The notes under the pieces: generated by a model
Database searches by the model: none
Told to the model about the DNA's origin: nothing
What the model saw: the letters and a program-made list of their open reading frames with translations, nothing else
Part shown: in pieces, positions 8,528 through 17,789 of the stretch
How the letters are laid out: each line of letters opens with the position of its first letter
How positions within the stretch are numbered: the stretch's first letter is position 1
Program-made: the position numbers and the translations under genes
Assembly: GCA_900542285.1 (NCBI GenBank)
Contig: UQNF01000001.1
Location: 1 to 64,000 of the forward strand
Origin: an uncultured Clostridium sp.
Lineage (GTDB): Bacteria > Bacillota > Clostridia > Christensenellales > CAG-138
Direction of reading: 5' to 3'
DNA: 64,000 nt

Positions 8528-10057
8528 TTACATTATACCCGCAAGCGCAGAAACTGTAAACACAATAATCAATGCCGCAAAATAGCCCAGCTTTTTGTGG
8601 AACGGTCTCAGAACATAATCCGAAATTGAAAACAGTGCAATGAGGAATATCACACAGGCCAATGAGGATGGGCTGTAAAAGCTAAGCACAGCGCCCGGCA
8701 TATTGGAAACAGCGGTCAGGAACTTGTCGGAAACAAAGATCAGACTTCTGGGCATATATGCCAATATCTCGGCTGCCGGTGTCCAAATGAAACCGATCGG
8801 TATTATAATGAGTATCATCAAAAGAATCAGCGAATATATTGGGATAGCTGCGAGATTTGCTGCAAGCGCATATGTTGAGACCGTGCCAAAATAATGCATT
8901 TGCAGCGCCAGCGTCGCAAGCGTGGCGGCGATAGTCGTGCTCATTCCCAACTTTGCCGGTATTCTGCACCCGGTAATTACTCTGTTAAGACCGGGCCCTA
9001 ACATCATAATGCCAAGGCATGCGGCAAACGAGAGCTGAAAGCTGATCGAATAAAGCTGATAGGGATTGAAGAGCAGAATCAGTATCGCAGCAAGGGAAAT
9101 TGCAGACAGTCCGTCCTCTCTGCGTTCAAAGCCGGTCGCAATCAGCATTGCGCTCGTCATTACAGCAGAACGCAGTATTCCTGCCGAGCCGACACAGAAC
9201 AGGCAGTATGTCGCAATAACAGTGCATATAATCCCTATTCTCAGCCAGCGCCTGCGCTTTGGCAGCAAGCCACTGATAAACGAGACGAGTACCGACATAT
9301 GGAATCCTGAGATCGCCAGAATATGCGCAACGCCCGTTTTTCTGAAAAGCTGTGTCCTATCATCTCTGTCGGCCTCCTGAGAGCCCATCACAAGCTTTAT
9401 CACTGTTTGAGCGTCGCTGTCAAATATGGTTTCGCACTTACTCTCCACTTCCGCGCGTATTTTCGACAGGCTCTGCGTTATCGGCAGCGTATTTCGACCC
9501 GTTCTTACATAGTTATCGACGCTTCCTCGCAAGCCAATACCCTGAGACAGATAATACTTTCTTTCATCAAATCTTCTGCCAAGGCCGGTTTGAGTCATTT
9601 GCGGCACGCTTATATCAGCATAGCCTCTTATGGAATCGCCAACTTCAAGAGGACTGTCGACCTTTACTGTGAGCTGAAGCTTTTTTGGATAGCTGCTTCC
9701 GTAAATCACTACATCCCTGAGCACAAGCTTAGTCCTCCCATAGGCATCTGCTTCACCAACACTCTCCACCTTGCCCTCAAACCGATAATTGCCTCCATCG
9801 ATTTCCGGGGGAGTGTTCACATTGGTTAGACACAAACCAATAAGCACTGCGATCAGGAACAAGGCCATTCTTTTCGAGCGGATATCGAACAGTTCAACTC
9901 CGACCGCCAGGGCGATAACTGCCATAAAACATAGTATGCCGTATGCGGAAAGGAGTCCGCACACGGCAATACCTAACATAAACCCAATCGCTATTTCAAA
10001 TAAGGGCCTGTAGTTAATAAAACGCTTTGAACTTTTGTTGTCTCCATCCGCAGCCAT
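8528..10057 (-). CDS. comEC: ComEC/Rec2-family competence membrane protein, no MBL domain
   Basis: ComEC forms the inner-membrane channel for DNA uptake. This 509-residue protein has two N-terminal membrane segments (about 22-65), a soluble OB-like DUF4131 region (about 75-170) and the competence channel domain with the hallmark HILAISGFHMSVLVSFISG near residue 245, followed by about eight hydrophobic segments. The C-terminal metallo-beta-lactamase domain that completes many ComEC proteins (700-800 residues) is missing: the chain ends at a membrane segment, and the next gene is holA. It overlaps nothing and starts 2 bases after the ridA stop. A shortened form could be natural or reflect loss of competence. 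Confidence 0.88.
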   Translation of the reverse strand: MAADGDNKSSKRFINYRPLFEIAIGFMLGIAVCGLLSAYGILCFMAVIALAVGVELFDIRSKRMALFLIAVLIGLCLTNVNTPPEIDGGNYRFEGKVESVGEADAYGRTKLVLRDVVIYGSSYPKKLQLTVKVDSPLEVGDSIRGYADISVPQMTQTGLGRRFDERKYYLSQGIGLRGSVDNYVRTGRNTLPITQSLSKIRAEVESKCETIFDSDAQTVIKLVMGSQEADRDDRTQLFRKTGVAHILAISGFHMSVLVSFISGLLPKRRRWLRIGIICTVIATYCLFCVGSAGILRSAVMTSAMLIATGFERREDGLSAISLAAILILLFNPYQLYSISFQLSFAACLGIMMLGPGLNRVITGCRIPAKLGMSTTIAATLATLALQMHYFGTVSTYALAANLAAIPIYSLILLMILIIIPIGFIWTPAAEILAYMPRSLIFVSDKFLTAVSNMPGAVLSFYSPSSLACVIFLIALFSISDYVLRPFHKKLGYFAALIIVFTVSALAGIM

Positions 10058-10059
10058 TA

Positions 10060-10440
10060 TCAGGCATTGGTGACTGCCATAGCCTCGACCTCAACGAGCG
10101 CACCTGCCGGAAGCGCTGCGACCTCGACGCAGCTCCTTGCAGGGAAGGGCGCTGGAATCATCATTCCGTATAGTTTGTTAACCTTAGCAAAATCCGCCAT
10201 ATCCTTGACGAAAACGGTGGTCTTGACGATGTTTTCCATGCCTGAGTTCGCCGCCTCGAGCACTGCCTTGAGATTATTGAGTGCCTGAATCGTCTGGGCT
10301 TCTATCCCCTCCGCAAGCACACCGGTCTCAGGATTCAAGCCGATCTGACCTGATGTGAATACCATCCTGCCGACCTTGACGCAATGGCTGTAAGGTCCGA
10401 TCGCCGCAGGCGCATTCTGCGCATTTACTGTCTGTTTCAT
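10060..10440 (-). CDS. ridA: RidA-family reactive intermediate/imine deaminase
   Basis: RidA hydrolyses enamine/imine intermediates released by PLP enzymes and protects against 2-aminoacrylate damage. The motifs NAPAAIGPYSHCVKVGRM, FTSGQIGLNPETG and the active-site Arg in PFPARSCVEVAALP are present. The start at 10440 (MKQTVNAQ) is set by GGAGG 7 bases upstream; an upstream in-frame ATG at 10482 has no such site. It has 126 residues. It sits in the minus-strand run between rimI and comEC, with comEC starting 2 bases downstream. Confidence 0.95.
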   Translation of the reverse strand: MKQTVNAQNAPAAIGPYSHCVKVGRMVFTSGQIGLNPETGVLAEGIEAQTIQALNNLKAVLEAANSGMENIVKTTVFVKDMADFAKVNKLYGMMIPAPFPARSCVEVAALPAGALVEVEAMAVTNA

Positions 10441-10492
10441 AAAATATCCTCCAAGGTAATTATTCTGTATTAAACCAAGCATCGGCTTGGGT

Positions 10493-10996
10493 TCAATCGA
10501 TTATTTCGTTCGTGCTGAACTTATCCAGCGTTGCGTCGATATTATCGTTCCAAAGTATCAGCGCATTTTCTCCGGTATCGCTATAATACCTGCGCCTGGT
10601 GCCAGCATAGCGGAAGCCAAGCGCATTATACACGCGCTGTGCCCTGTGATTGGTCTCCCTAACCTCAAGGGTTATGCAAAGAGCGTTCCTTGACTTTGCT
10701 GTGCGCATGAGATGGAGTATCAGCCCGGTTGCAGCGCCGCGGCGGCGATAGTCTGCATCGACCGCAATATTGGTCATATGCGCTTCATCGCATACTACCC
10801 ACATGCCTGCATAGCCGATCACCCTCCCGTCAAACTCCGCTACGGCATAATAGGCTGCATCGTTTACCGTCAGCTCATTAATAAGCGATTCCACGCTCCA
10901 TGGCTGTGAAAAGCAGCTGCATTCGATACCATAGACGGTTTCAATATCCGTAAGAACCATCTCACGAAAGGTTATCCCATTCGATTGAGCTTCCAT
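10493..10996 (-). CDS. rimI: Ribosomal protein S18-alanine N-acetyltransferase (GNAT)
   Basis: A GNAT-fold acetyltransferase that uses acetyl-CoA to acetylate protein N-termini; RimI modifies S18 and possibly other proteins. Typical features are REMVLTDIETVYGIE, CFSQPWSVESLINEL, the acetyl-CoA pyrophosphate loop YRRRGAATGLI and the C-terminal RAQRVYNALGFRYAGTRRRYY. It has 167 residues. GAAAGGA lies about 6 bases before the ATG. The tsaB/tsaD genes that often accompany rimI are absent, so assignment rests on sequence only. Confidence 0.9.
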   Translation of the reverse strand: MEAQSNGITFREMVLTDIETVYGIECSCFSQPWSVESLINELTVNDAAYYAVAEFDGRVIGYAGMWVVCDEAHMTNIAVDADYRRRGAATGLILHLMRTAKSRNALCITLEVRETNHRAQRVYNALGFRYAGTRRRYYSDTGENALILWNDNIDATLDKFSTNEIID

Positions 10997-11028
10997 AAAA
11001 ATCCTTTCAAATGTTCATAACGCCTGCG

Positions 11029-11757
11029 TTAACCCATATCGGAAGCGCAGCACGCTGTTATTGCATATACCCTGACCGCACCTGCTTTTTTTAATGCGGA
11101 CGCGCATTCAGAGAGCGTTGTTCCCGTGGTTCTGACATCGTCAACCAGCAGAAAGGCTTTACCCATGCAATCCGGTGAGGCAGCAAAAGCATTTTTAAGA
11201 TTTCTTTTGCGCTCGTCGGCATCAAGTGTGGCCTGCCTGGGAGTATTCCTTGTTCTTTGCAGGAATCCGTTTCCCAAGCTTAGATTATACCTTCTGCAAA
11301 GCTCCTTTGCAAGCACCTCGCTTTGATTATATCCCCTTTTTCGAATCCTTTTCGGATGCAGCGGCACCGGTATCACATAGTCAAACTGCCACTCTATGGG
11401 AATTTTCATGAAATGAACAAACAATTCCTTCTCATACAGCTTTCCTTCATACTTAAATCGCTTGATCGCATCAGCAGCAAAGCCATCGTACACGAGTCCG
11501 GAGGTTATTCCGTCAATATTTGGGATAGCCGCCTGTATCGACGGAAATCTCAGCGTCTCCTCGCAAGCCCTGCATATACCGTAATCATTTACTACGGCTT
11601 CACGATTGCAGCAATGACATACCAAGTGCTCAGGAAATAGGTAATCAAAGAAACGCTTAATAAGCGTTTGAAATCCGGCCTTTTCTTTTTCCGCAGCGAG
11701 CGGATAAAATGAACCGCTGCCCGAATCGGTCTGCTGATGAGAAGTTTCACCATTCAT
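11029..11757 (-). CDS. comF: ComF-family phosphoribosyltransferase
   Basis: ComF/ComFC proteins combine an N-terminal zinc-ribbon with a type I phosphoribosyltransferase fold and contribute to natural transformation. Here the Cys pairs are CHCC and CRAC (near residues 45 and 65), and the PRPP loop is LLVDDVRTTGTTLSEC, with RKRGYNQSEVLA before it. The ATG at 11757 overlaps the recD2 stop by one base (TGATG), indicating translational coupling; a GTG one codon upstream is an alternative. No comFA helicase is adjacent. It has 242 residues. Confidence 0.9.
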   Translation of the reverse strand: MNGETSHQQTDSGSGSFYPLAAEKEKAGFQTLIKRFFDYLFPEHLVCHCCNREAVVNDYGICRACEETLRFPSIQAAIPNIDGITSGLVYDGFAADAIKRFKYEGKLYEKELFVHFMKIPIEWQFDYVIPVPLHPKRIRKRGYNQSEVLAKELCRRYNLSLGNGFLQRTRNTPRQATLDADERKRNLKNAFAASPDCMGKAFLLVDDVRTTGTTLSECASALKKAGAVRVYAITACCASDMG

Positions 11758-13958
11758 CACTCTATTCCTCCGCGAAGCTCTTTCAGGAAGAACTCAAGCG
11801 CAGAATATCTCTTTTTTACTCTCATATTCTGCACCATTCCCTCAATACATGAGGTTGAGCCGAGAATGAATACATTCGATCTGGCTCTGGTCACGGCTGT
11901 ATAGAGGATATTCCTGTTCATAAGCATGATAGGTCCGTTCATAAGCGGAAGCACCACACAGGGGAATTCACTTCCCTGGCTCTTATGGATGGATATGCAA
12001 TAGGCAAGCTCCAGCTCCTCCAGCTGAGTAAAGTTATAATCCGCAACACGCTCATCGTCAAAAATGACGGTCATGAACTTGGTTATGCTGTTTATTTTCA
12101 ATATCGTGCCGATATCTCCGTTGAATATTCCCTCTCCATCCTCGTCCGGCTTTCCATAGATACTTTTTGTCCACTCGATATCATAATTATTCTTTATCTG
12201 CATGACCCTGTCGCCTTCACGGAACAGCGTTTCTCCAAAGCGGAATTCCTCCTTGTCCTCTGATGCAGGGTTCAATGCATTCTGCAGATGATAGTTTAGG
12301 TTATGGACTCCCAGCTTATCATTCTTCATCGGTGAAAGCACCTGAATGTCGCCTGCATGTCCTGCGGCCATATAATCATAGCAAAGATCCAGCACGGATC
12401 TGAGCGCAATATCGGTGTTTCCGCATTCATAAAACCGAAAGTCCGATTCTTCGGAATCGAGTATCGGCATTTGACCGTGATTGATGCGGTGAGCGTTTGT
12501 TACTATCATGCTGCGTCCAGCCTGTCGGTATATCCTATCAAGCCTTATTACAGGCACAAAGTCCGAGGCAACTATGTCATGCAAAACATTTCCGGGTCCA
12601 ACTGACGGAAGCTGGTCGATATCCCCAACCATGATAAGCCTCGTGCCGTCCTCAATTGCACTGAGAAGCGCATTGAACAACGGAATATCCACCATGGACA
12701 TCTCATCGACAATGACTACATCAGTCTCAAGCTTGCTCTCGGCATTTCTTGCGAATTCATTGGTCGAGAAGCTGAATTCAAGAAGCCTGTGTAAGGTCCT
12801 TGCTTCGCAGCCCGTGGCATCTGTCATGCGTTTGGCTGCTCGTCCTGTCGGAGCTGCAAGCTCGATTTCCAAGCCCAGCTGTCCCATAAGCTCGATAATG
12901 AAGCTCAAAATGGTGGTCTTGCCCGTCCCCGGGCCGCCGGTGACTACCAAAATGCCATCGGTACAGCTTCGCTTGACCGCTTCACGCTGAAGCGGCGCTA
13001 AGGTAAGCCCCTTCTTCTTTTCAAGGCTGTCGATAGCTCCGTCTATATCGAACAGCGGCAGCAGCTCCACGGAGTGGACAAGGGAATTGAGAAGCACTGC
13101 ACATTCGGACTCCTGGTAATGCATATATGGCAAAAAGATGTATGTCGTTTCCCCCATAAGCAGCTCGCGAAGTCTTGAAGAAAGAATCATGCTCTCCAAC
13201 ACCGGCTCGATCACGCTTGGTTCAACATTCAATACCCTTTTTGCTGCAAAGTCGATAAGAACATTTCTGGGCAGGCAGGTATTTCCCTCCTGCCGCGCAA
13301 GCGATAGGGTGTATTTAATGCCGGCTTTAATTCGAAACTCGGACTCATACTCATAGCCTGCTTCCTGCGCGATGCTGTCAGCTGTCTTAAAACCGATATT
13401 CTCCACATCATCGATAAGCCTATACGGATTCTCACGCACCTTTTGCACGCAATCATCGCCATAGAGCTTATACAGCTTCATGGCCATAGTGACAGAAAGC
13501 CCCAGCTCCTGCATACCGATAACAATATCCTGCAGGTTATACTTTTCCAGGTAGGATTCATGTATCTGCTGTGCCTTTTTTGGTCCGATACCGCTTATCT
13601 TAATCAGCTGCTCGGGATGATTCTTAATGATGTCAAAGGTGTCCTCTCCAAACCTGTCAACGATAAGCCTTGCTGTCGACTCCCTGATTCCCTTGATGAA
13701 GCCGCTTGAAAGGTATGCGAGCAAAGCTTGTCTGCCCTTCGGAAGTATGCTGCGGTAGGAGTCCACTCTGAACTGTCTGCCATAGATTGGATGTTCCGTC
13801 CATGTGCCTTCAAGCTCTGCCTGTTCTCCTGAATTGATGTTGGGCATCACGCCGACAGCGGAAAAGCCATTCTTGTCCGTATCGGTACATAAAATCACCG
13901 TCCAGCCGTTGCTGTCGTTTCTAAAGCGTATTTCCTTGACTTCTGCGTTTATTTTCAT
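11757..13958 (-). CDS. recD2: ATP-dependent RecD2-type DNA helicase
   Basis: RecD2 is a 5'-3' superfamily 1B helicase acting in DNA repair and recombination without RecBC. The N-terminal OB region (about 1-90), helix-hairpin-helix region (ISGIGPKKAQQIHESY), Walker A GGPGTGKTT, motif II VDEMSMVD, motif III GDIDQLPSVGPG, and terminal motif VI region YTAVTRARSNV are all present. At 733 residues it is complete. GAGG lies 5 bases before the ATG. It is coupled to comF downstream and follows ispE by 38 bases. Confidence 0.96.
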   Translation of the reverse strand: MKINAEVKEIRFRNDSNGWTVILCTDTDKNGFSAVGVMPNINSGEQAELEGTWTEHPIYGRQFRVDSYRSILPKGRQALLAYLSSGFIKGIRESTARLIVDRFGEDTFDIIKNHPEQLIKISGIGPKKAQQIHESYLEKYNLQDIVIGMQELGLSVTMAMKLYKLYGDDCVQKVRENPYRLIDDVENIGFKTADSIAQEAGYEYESEFRIKAGIKYTLSLARQEGNTCLPRNVLIDFAAKRVLNVEPSVIEPVLESMILSSRLRELLMGETTYIFLPYMHYQESECAVLLNSLVHSVELLPLFDIDGAIDSLEKKKGLTLAPLQREAVKRSCTDGILVVTGGPGTGKTTILSFIIELMGQLGLEIELAAPTGRAAKRMTDATGCEARTLHRLLEFSFSTNEFARNAESKLETDVVIVDEMSMVDIPLFNALLSAIEDGTRLIMVGDIDQLPSVGPGNVLHDIVASDFVPVIRLDRIYRQAGRSMIVTNAHRINHGQMPILDSEESDFRFYECGNTDIALRSVLDLCYDYMAAGHAGDIQVLSPMKNDKLGVHNLNYHLQNALNPASEDKEEFRFGETLFREGDRVMQIKNNYDIEWTKSIYGKPDEDGEGIFNGDIGTILKINSITKFMTVIFDDERVADYNFTQLEELELAYCISIHKSQGSEFPCVVLPLMNGPIMLMNRNILYTAVTRARSNVFILGSTSCIEGMVQNMRVKKRYSALEFFLKELRGGIE

Positions 13959-13996
13959 CTCTGCCTCATCATCGGTTAGGCCTGATAGTGCCGGAA

Positions 13997-14854
13997 CTAT
14001 TCGACAATTACCACGCCGTTCGGTACCGTATGCACTATTTGCCTGAATGTGCAGTCGGGAAAACGTTCAAATGCTTCAATGGCCACGGCCTCCGACTCAA
14101 AAACGCCATAAACGACGGAGCCGCTCCCCGTCATCATCGCATCCGCTGCGCCGTATTCAAGCAGGCGTTTACGGTACTGCTCGATCTCCGGAGCCTCAAG
14201 CACGGCAGGGATAAGCAGATCGTTATAAAGCCTTCCCTCGCCTAACGCACTTTTCCGCAAACGTTTCTCCTCCGTAATGGGTTCAAATCCGGCAGTATCT
14301 ATGGCGTTAAAAAGCGCACCTGTCGATATCCCCTTTGCGCCCTTTACAAGCAGTAAAATCAGCTTTTTCGGTTCAAGTTCGGTGAGCACTTCCCCTATTC
14401 CCTCGGCAAGCGCGCATCCGCCCAGAAGACAGAACGGCACATCTGCCCCGACAGCTTTTCCTATCTCAAACAATCTCCCTTGAGCTATGCTGCCAAACAG
14501 CGCTTGCATTCCGACAAGTACTCCTGCAGCGTCCGCGCTGGCGCCTCCAAGCCCTGCTTCCGACGGGATCCGCTTCTCAATATATATGTCCGCCCCTTGG
14601 CAGCCCGCAAGATCGCAAAACAACCGCGCAGCTTTATATGCAGTATTATTCGCAGGAAGCGGTTCACTGCAAGAAACGTTGATTTCTCCGGTATCGTTCT
14701 TTGAAATGAAAATCTCATCATACAAATCTATTGCATGCATGACCGTTCTAAGCTCATGATATCCATTGGGAAGTCTGCCAAGAACTTCCAGAGTCAAATT
14801 CACCTTTGCAGGCGCCAGGATCCGAATTCTGTTTTCATTATTTACCGCTTTCAT
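13997..14854 (-). CDS. ispE: 4-diphosphocytidyl-2-C-methyl-D-erythritol kinase
   Basis: IspE phosphorylates CDP-methylerythritol with ATP in the MEP isoprenoid pathway; dxr of the same pathway lies at 60.9 kb. The GHMP kinase motifs are APAKVNLTLEVLG, PNGYHELRTVM and the ATP loop IPSEAGLGGASADAAG, with the C-terminal MTGSGSVVYGVFE. The start at 14854 (MKAVNNENR) is uncertain: no Shine-Dalgarno sequence precedes it or the ATG two codons upstream (14860). A consensus promoter lies right before it, so the message may be leaderless. It would be the first gene of a seven-gene minus-strand run. Confidence 0.93.
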   Translation of the reverse strand: MKAVNNENRIRILAPAKVNLTLEVLGRLPNGYHELRTVMHAIDLYDEIFISKNDTGEINVSCSEPLPANNTAYKAARLFCDLAGCQGADIYIEKRIPSEAGLGGASADAAGVLVGMQALFGSIAQGRLFEIGKAVGADVPFCLLGGCALAEGIGEVLTELEPKKLILLLVKGAKGISTGALFNAIDTAGFEPITEEKRLRKSALGEGRLYNDLLIPAVLEAPEIEQYRKRLLEYGAADAMMTGSGSVVYGVFESEAVAIEAFERFPDCTFRQIVHTVPNGVVIVE

Positions 14855-14860
14855 AACCAT

Positions 14861-14890
14861 ATTATGAATATAAACTGCTGCATTTGTCAA
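14861..14890 (-). promoter_or_regulatory. Promoter ending at the ispE start
   Basis: On the minus strand a perfect -35 TTGACA (14890-14885) and a -10 CATAAT (14866-14861) are separated by 18 bases. A start 6-7 bases after the -10 falls at 14855-14854, exactly the A of the ispE ATG. The divergent gene spoIIR starts at 14940. Confidence 0.6.
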
Positions 14891-14939
14891 GAATATTTTT
14901 GGTCGATACAACCAAATCTTTACATTTTCGGAGGATTCA

Positions 14940-15554
14940 ATGAAAGGCAGAAAAAGAAAACTCCTGTTCACGACGACTGCAGCAGCCATTGTACTGCTGG
15001 GCTCGATCGCGCTGATGGCGGTCATGCCGCTGATAAAGCTTAATGGCGTCTCAAAAACCGCTGACCCCGACGAGGTCCTGCGGCTCCATATAATCGCCAA
15101 CAGCGATTCAGAGGAGGATCAGCAAATCAAGCTGCTGGTTCGTGATGCAGTGCTCGAATACGAACGCACGACAAGCACTGTGCTTGCTGTAACCGATGTT
15201 AATGACGCTGAGATTCAATTAAAAGCGAACGGACAAGACCTACTGAATACTGTTCGAACAGTGTTGTACGAAAACGAAGCTCCCTATGACGCTCAGCTTG
15301 TGATAGGAGACTTTGATTTCCCCGACCGCGTATATGGCGACAAGGTCTATCCAGCCGGAGTCTATCGCGCAGTTAGGATACTCCTAGGAGATGCCGAAGG
15401 AAAAAACTGGTGGTGCGTTATGTTCCCTCCATTATGCATAGTAGATGCCAAAGATGCAGAAATTGAAAGCAGTGAACCGATTCGATTTGAAAGCCTCGTT
15501 GTAAGAGCTTTCAACTTTATCAAACTGCACATTTTCGGTTCGCAGGAGAAATAG
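14940..15554 (+). CDS. spoIIR: Stage II sporulation protein R
   Basis: SpoIIR is the forespore-made, secreted signal that triggers SpoIIGA to process pro-sigma-E in the mother cell. It has an N-terminal membrane/signal segment (about 8-32) and the diagnostic VLRLHIIANSDSEEDQQIKL block, with the WWCVMFPPLC motif near residue 160. It has 204 residues, family length. GGAGG precedes the ATG. sleB follows directly: the TAG stop and the sleB ATG abut. Confidence 0.97.
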   Translation: MKGRKRKLLFTTTAAAIVLLGSIALMAVMPLIKLNGVSKTADPDEVLRLHIIANSDSEEDQQIKLLVRDAVLEYERTTSTVLAVTDVNDAEIQLKANGQDLLNTVRTVLYENEAPYDAQLVIGDFDFPDRVYGDKVYPAGVYRAVRILLGDAEGKNWWCVMFPPLCIVDAKDAEIESSEPIRFESLVVRAFNFIKLHIFGSQEK

Positions 15555-16229
15555 ATGAAAAGAATAAGAAGTATTACTGCTATTAGCCTGACGATAGTGC
15601 TGCTGGTCACGGCGCTATGTCCTGCGCTGGTGCTTGCAGAAAATCTCCGCTACGGCAGCAGAGGTGAAAAAGTCAAGGAATTGCAGCAAAAGCTCAAGCG
15701 CTGGGGATACTACTCCGGCAGCGTTGACGGTATCTTCGGTTCCGGCACGCAGTCGGCGGTAAAGCGTTTTCAAAAGAAGAATGGTTTGACCGCAGACGGT
15801 ATTGTGGGCCCAAAGACTGCGGCTGCGCTCGGTATGACGCTTACATCATCCTCATCATCCGGCGGCAGCTCCGCCTCATCGGACAGCAACCTGTACCTTT
15901 TGGCCAGGCTAGTCCACGGCGAAGCGAGGGGCGAACCCTATAAGGGCAAGGTCGCAGTAGCGGCCGTTGTTTTGAACAGGGTCAAGAGCTCTTCCTTCCC
16001 AAACTCCATCTCCGGAGTCATATATCAGAGCGGCGCATTCGATGCCGTCAGTGACGGACAGATTAACCTTACGCCCGATCAGGATTCCATCAACGCCGCA
16101 AGAGCAGCGATGAACGGTTGGGATCCAACCAACGGATGCCTTTATTACTATAATCCGCGAACCGCAACGAGCAGATGGATGCTGTCCCGGCCGGTTCTGC
16201 TTCAGATAGGACAGCATGCCTTTTGCTGA
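15555..16229 (+). CDS. sleB: Spore cortex-lytic enzyme SleB
   Basis: SleB is a lytic transglycosylase that degrades muramic-lactam-containing spore cortex during germination. A signal peptide (about 1-28) precedes a peptidoglycan-binding repeat domain (about 33-93, from LRYGSRGEKVKELQQKL), a Ser/Gly linker (97-111), and the SleB catalytic domain with its Glu123 in VHGEARGEPYKGKVAVAAV. It ends ...RPVLLQIGQHAFC, close to the family end. It is 224 residues long and is followed by ypeB 12 bases later, the standard sleB-ypeB pair in which each protein needs the other for stability in the spore. Confidence 0.96.
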   Translation: MKRIRSITAISLTIVLLVTALCPALVLAENLRYGSRGEKVKELQQKLKRWGYYSGSVDGIFGSGTQSAVKRFQKKNGLTADGIVGPKTAAALGMTLTSSSSSGGSSASSDSNLYLLARLVHGEARGEPYKGKVAVAAVVLNRVKSSSFPNSISGVIYQSGAFDAVSDGQINLTPDQDSINAARAAMNGWDPTNGCLYYYNPRTATSRWMLSRPVLLQIGQHAFC

Positions 16230-16241
16230 TAGGAGCCTGAT

Positions 16242-17645
16242 ATGGAAAGCAACAAGAGAAAACGCATATCCGACGAAGCATTCAAGTCAAAGTTCACAAA
16301 GATTCTGTTTTGTTTTGTGATTCCCCCGGTGCTTGTTGCAGCCATCGTCATCACAGCCATATGGGGCGGAAATCAGCGTGCCAATGCCGAGAGCTATCGT
16401 TCTGCCGCGCAGAGTGTGTATGAGCAGGCCTATAACGACTTGGTCACAACCATCTACGATATTAATGTTGACATTGCGAAGCTGACCGCCATGCAGTCGC
16501 CTGCCTCCGTCGCATATACGCTTGATGACATTTGGCGCGCAAGCGGTGTCTGCATAGGACTTATGGGGCAGATCCCACAAAGTCATGTCGACAGCCTCGG
16601 CATGAACCAATTCATAATCAGGCTGGGCGACTATGCTCGCACGCTGTCGCTTTCCTCGATGAAGGGCCGATCTCTCAGCGATGAAGACAGGAATCAGCTT
16701 GAGCAGCTTCGTATTGCCGGTGAAAACCTATATCATGAGCTTCAGTATGTTCTTTCCCAAGGTATCTTCCCCAATGAAGCGATGCAAGGCGAGGCCTTCT
16801 ATTCCTCCGGCGCCACCGTCGATGCAGACGGTAACGAGATAGACGAGTTTACCTCATCAGCCGAAGATAAGTATCCTACGCTTATATACGATGGGCCATT
16901 CTCCGAAAGCACGGAAAAGATGGAACCGCGCGGACTTAGCGGAGATAACCTCGATGAGCATACTGCGTTAATGAAGGCGTATGAATATGTCGGAGGTGAA
17001 AATGTCGAGCTGAGGCTGGACAGCATGTCCGATGGCAGAATACCCAGTTACGACTTCTCCGGAAGGCTTGGGGATGGGAGAAGTGTCGATATCTCCGTAA
17101 GCGTACAGGGCGGTTCGCTTGTATGGTTCAGAACGGATGTTACCGACAATATTGAGGGGCTTCCGTCAAGCGAGGAGGAAGCGCAGATAATCGAAACATG
17201 CAAAAGCTGGCTGCACGCACACGGCTACGACTCCATGGAGCCGACATATGCGCAGTATTATTCGGGGACCGCACTCATCAATTTCGCCTACAAGGCCGAA
17301 GATGTAATAATCTATAACGACCTGATCAAGATCTATGTTGACAGAAAGACGATGAGCGTTTGCGGTTTTGATGCAAGGAACTATCTGTTCAGTCATACCA
17401 ATCGAAGTATCCCGACCGAAACGCTTTCGGAAGAAGAAGTGCGTTCAAGGCTTCCCGAGAGCTTTCAGCTCCAGGAAACGAACCTTGCGCTCATCCCTGC
17501 AACTCCGCAAACCGAAGTGCTCTGTTATGAATTCAAAGGCAACATTGGCGAAAACAGCTTTGCGATCTATCTGGATGCGCAGACCGGCGATGAGGTCAAG
17601 GTTTTTATGATAATATCTGACGATCACGGACAGCTCGCCATTTAG
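16242..17645 (+). CDS. ypeB: Germination protein YpeB
   Basis: YpeB is anchored at the inner spore membrane and is required for SleB assembly and protection. A membrane anchor (about 22-44) precedes a coiled N-terminal domain (AESYRSAAQSVYEQAYNDL), and the C-terminal half contains PepSY-like repeats (from about residue 230; GRSVDISVSVQGG and IYVDRKTMSVCGFDARNY). At 467 residues it is family length. It is the end of the spoIIR-sleB-ypeB operon; spoIIR in front of this pair brings a sporulation signal gene into the same unit. Confidence 0.95.
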   Translation: MESNKRKRISDEAFKSKFTKILFCFVIPPVLVAAIVITAIWGGNQRANAESYRSAAQSVYEQAYNDLVTTIYDINVDIAKLTAMQSPASVAYTLDDIWRASGVCIGLMGQIPQSHVDSLGMNQFIIRLGDYARTLSLSSMKGRSLSDEDRNQLEQLRIAGENLYHELQYVLSQGIFPNEAMQGEAFYSSGATVDADGNEIDEFTSSAEDKYPTLIYDGPFSESTEKMEPRGLSGDNLDEHTALMKAYEYVGGENVELRLDSMSDGRIPSYDFSGRLGDGRSVDISVSVQGGSLVWFRTDVTDNIEGLPSSEEEAQIIETCKSWLHAHGYDSMEPTYAQYYSGTALINFAYKAEDVIIYNDLIKIYVDRKTMSVCGFDARNYLFSHTNRSIPTETLSEEEVRSRLPESFQLQETNLALIPATPQTEVLCYEFKGNIGENSFAIYLDAQTGDEVKVFMIISDDHGQLAI

Positions 17646-17669
17646 CCGCTTAACACGCAGCCATTTCAG

Positions 17670-17722
17670 CTGAAAATAAAAACAAAATAACGAACATGCC
17701 CTTGATGAGTGTGTTCGTTATT
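17670..17722 (-). terminator. Rho-independent terminator of the XRE gene
   Basis: An 11-bp perfect stem (17686-17696 with 17712-17722; AATAACGAACA) has a 15-base loop. The T-rich tail (TTGTTTTTATTTTC) is on the minus strand, so it ends the XRE transcript; it may also slow ypeB read-through. Confidence 0.7.
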
Positions 17723-17789
17723 ATGCTCCGTATTTTGACCACATCAATACAACGCATGATAAGCGCCAATGCGAACTATTGCGCAATAT

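Noticed and set aside
14870..14939. sigma-F promoter of spoIIR
   Set aside because: GCATT and GGTCGATAC-like elements occur at about the right distance, but too many positions differ from consensus to report a site.
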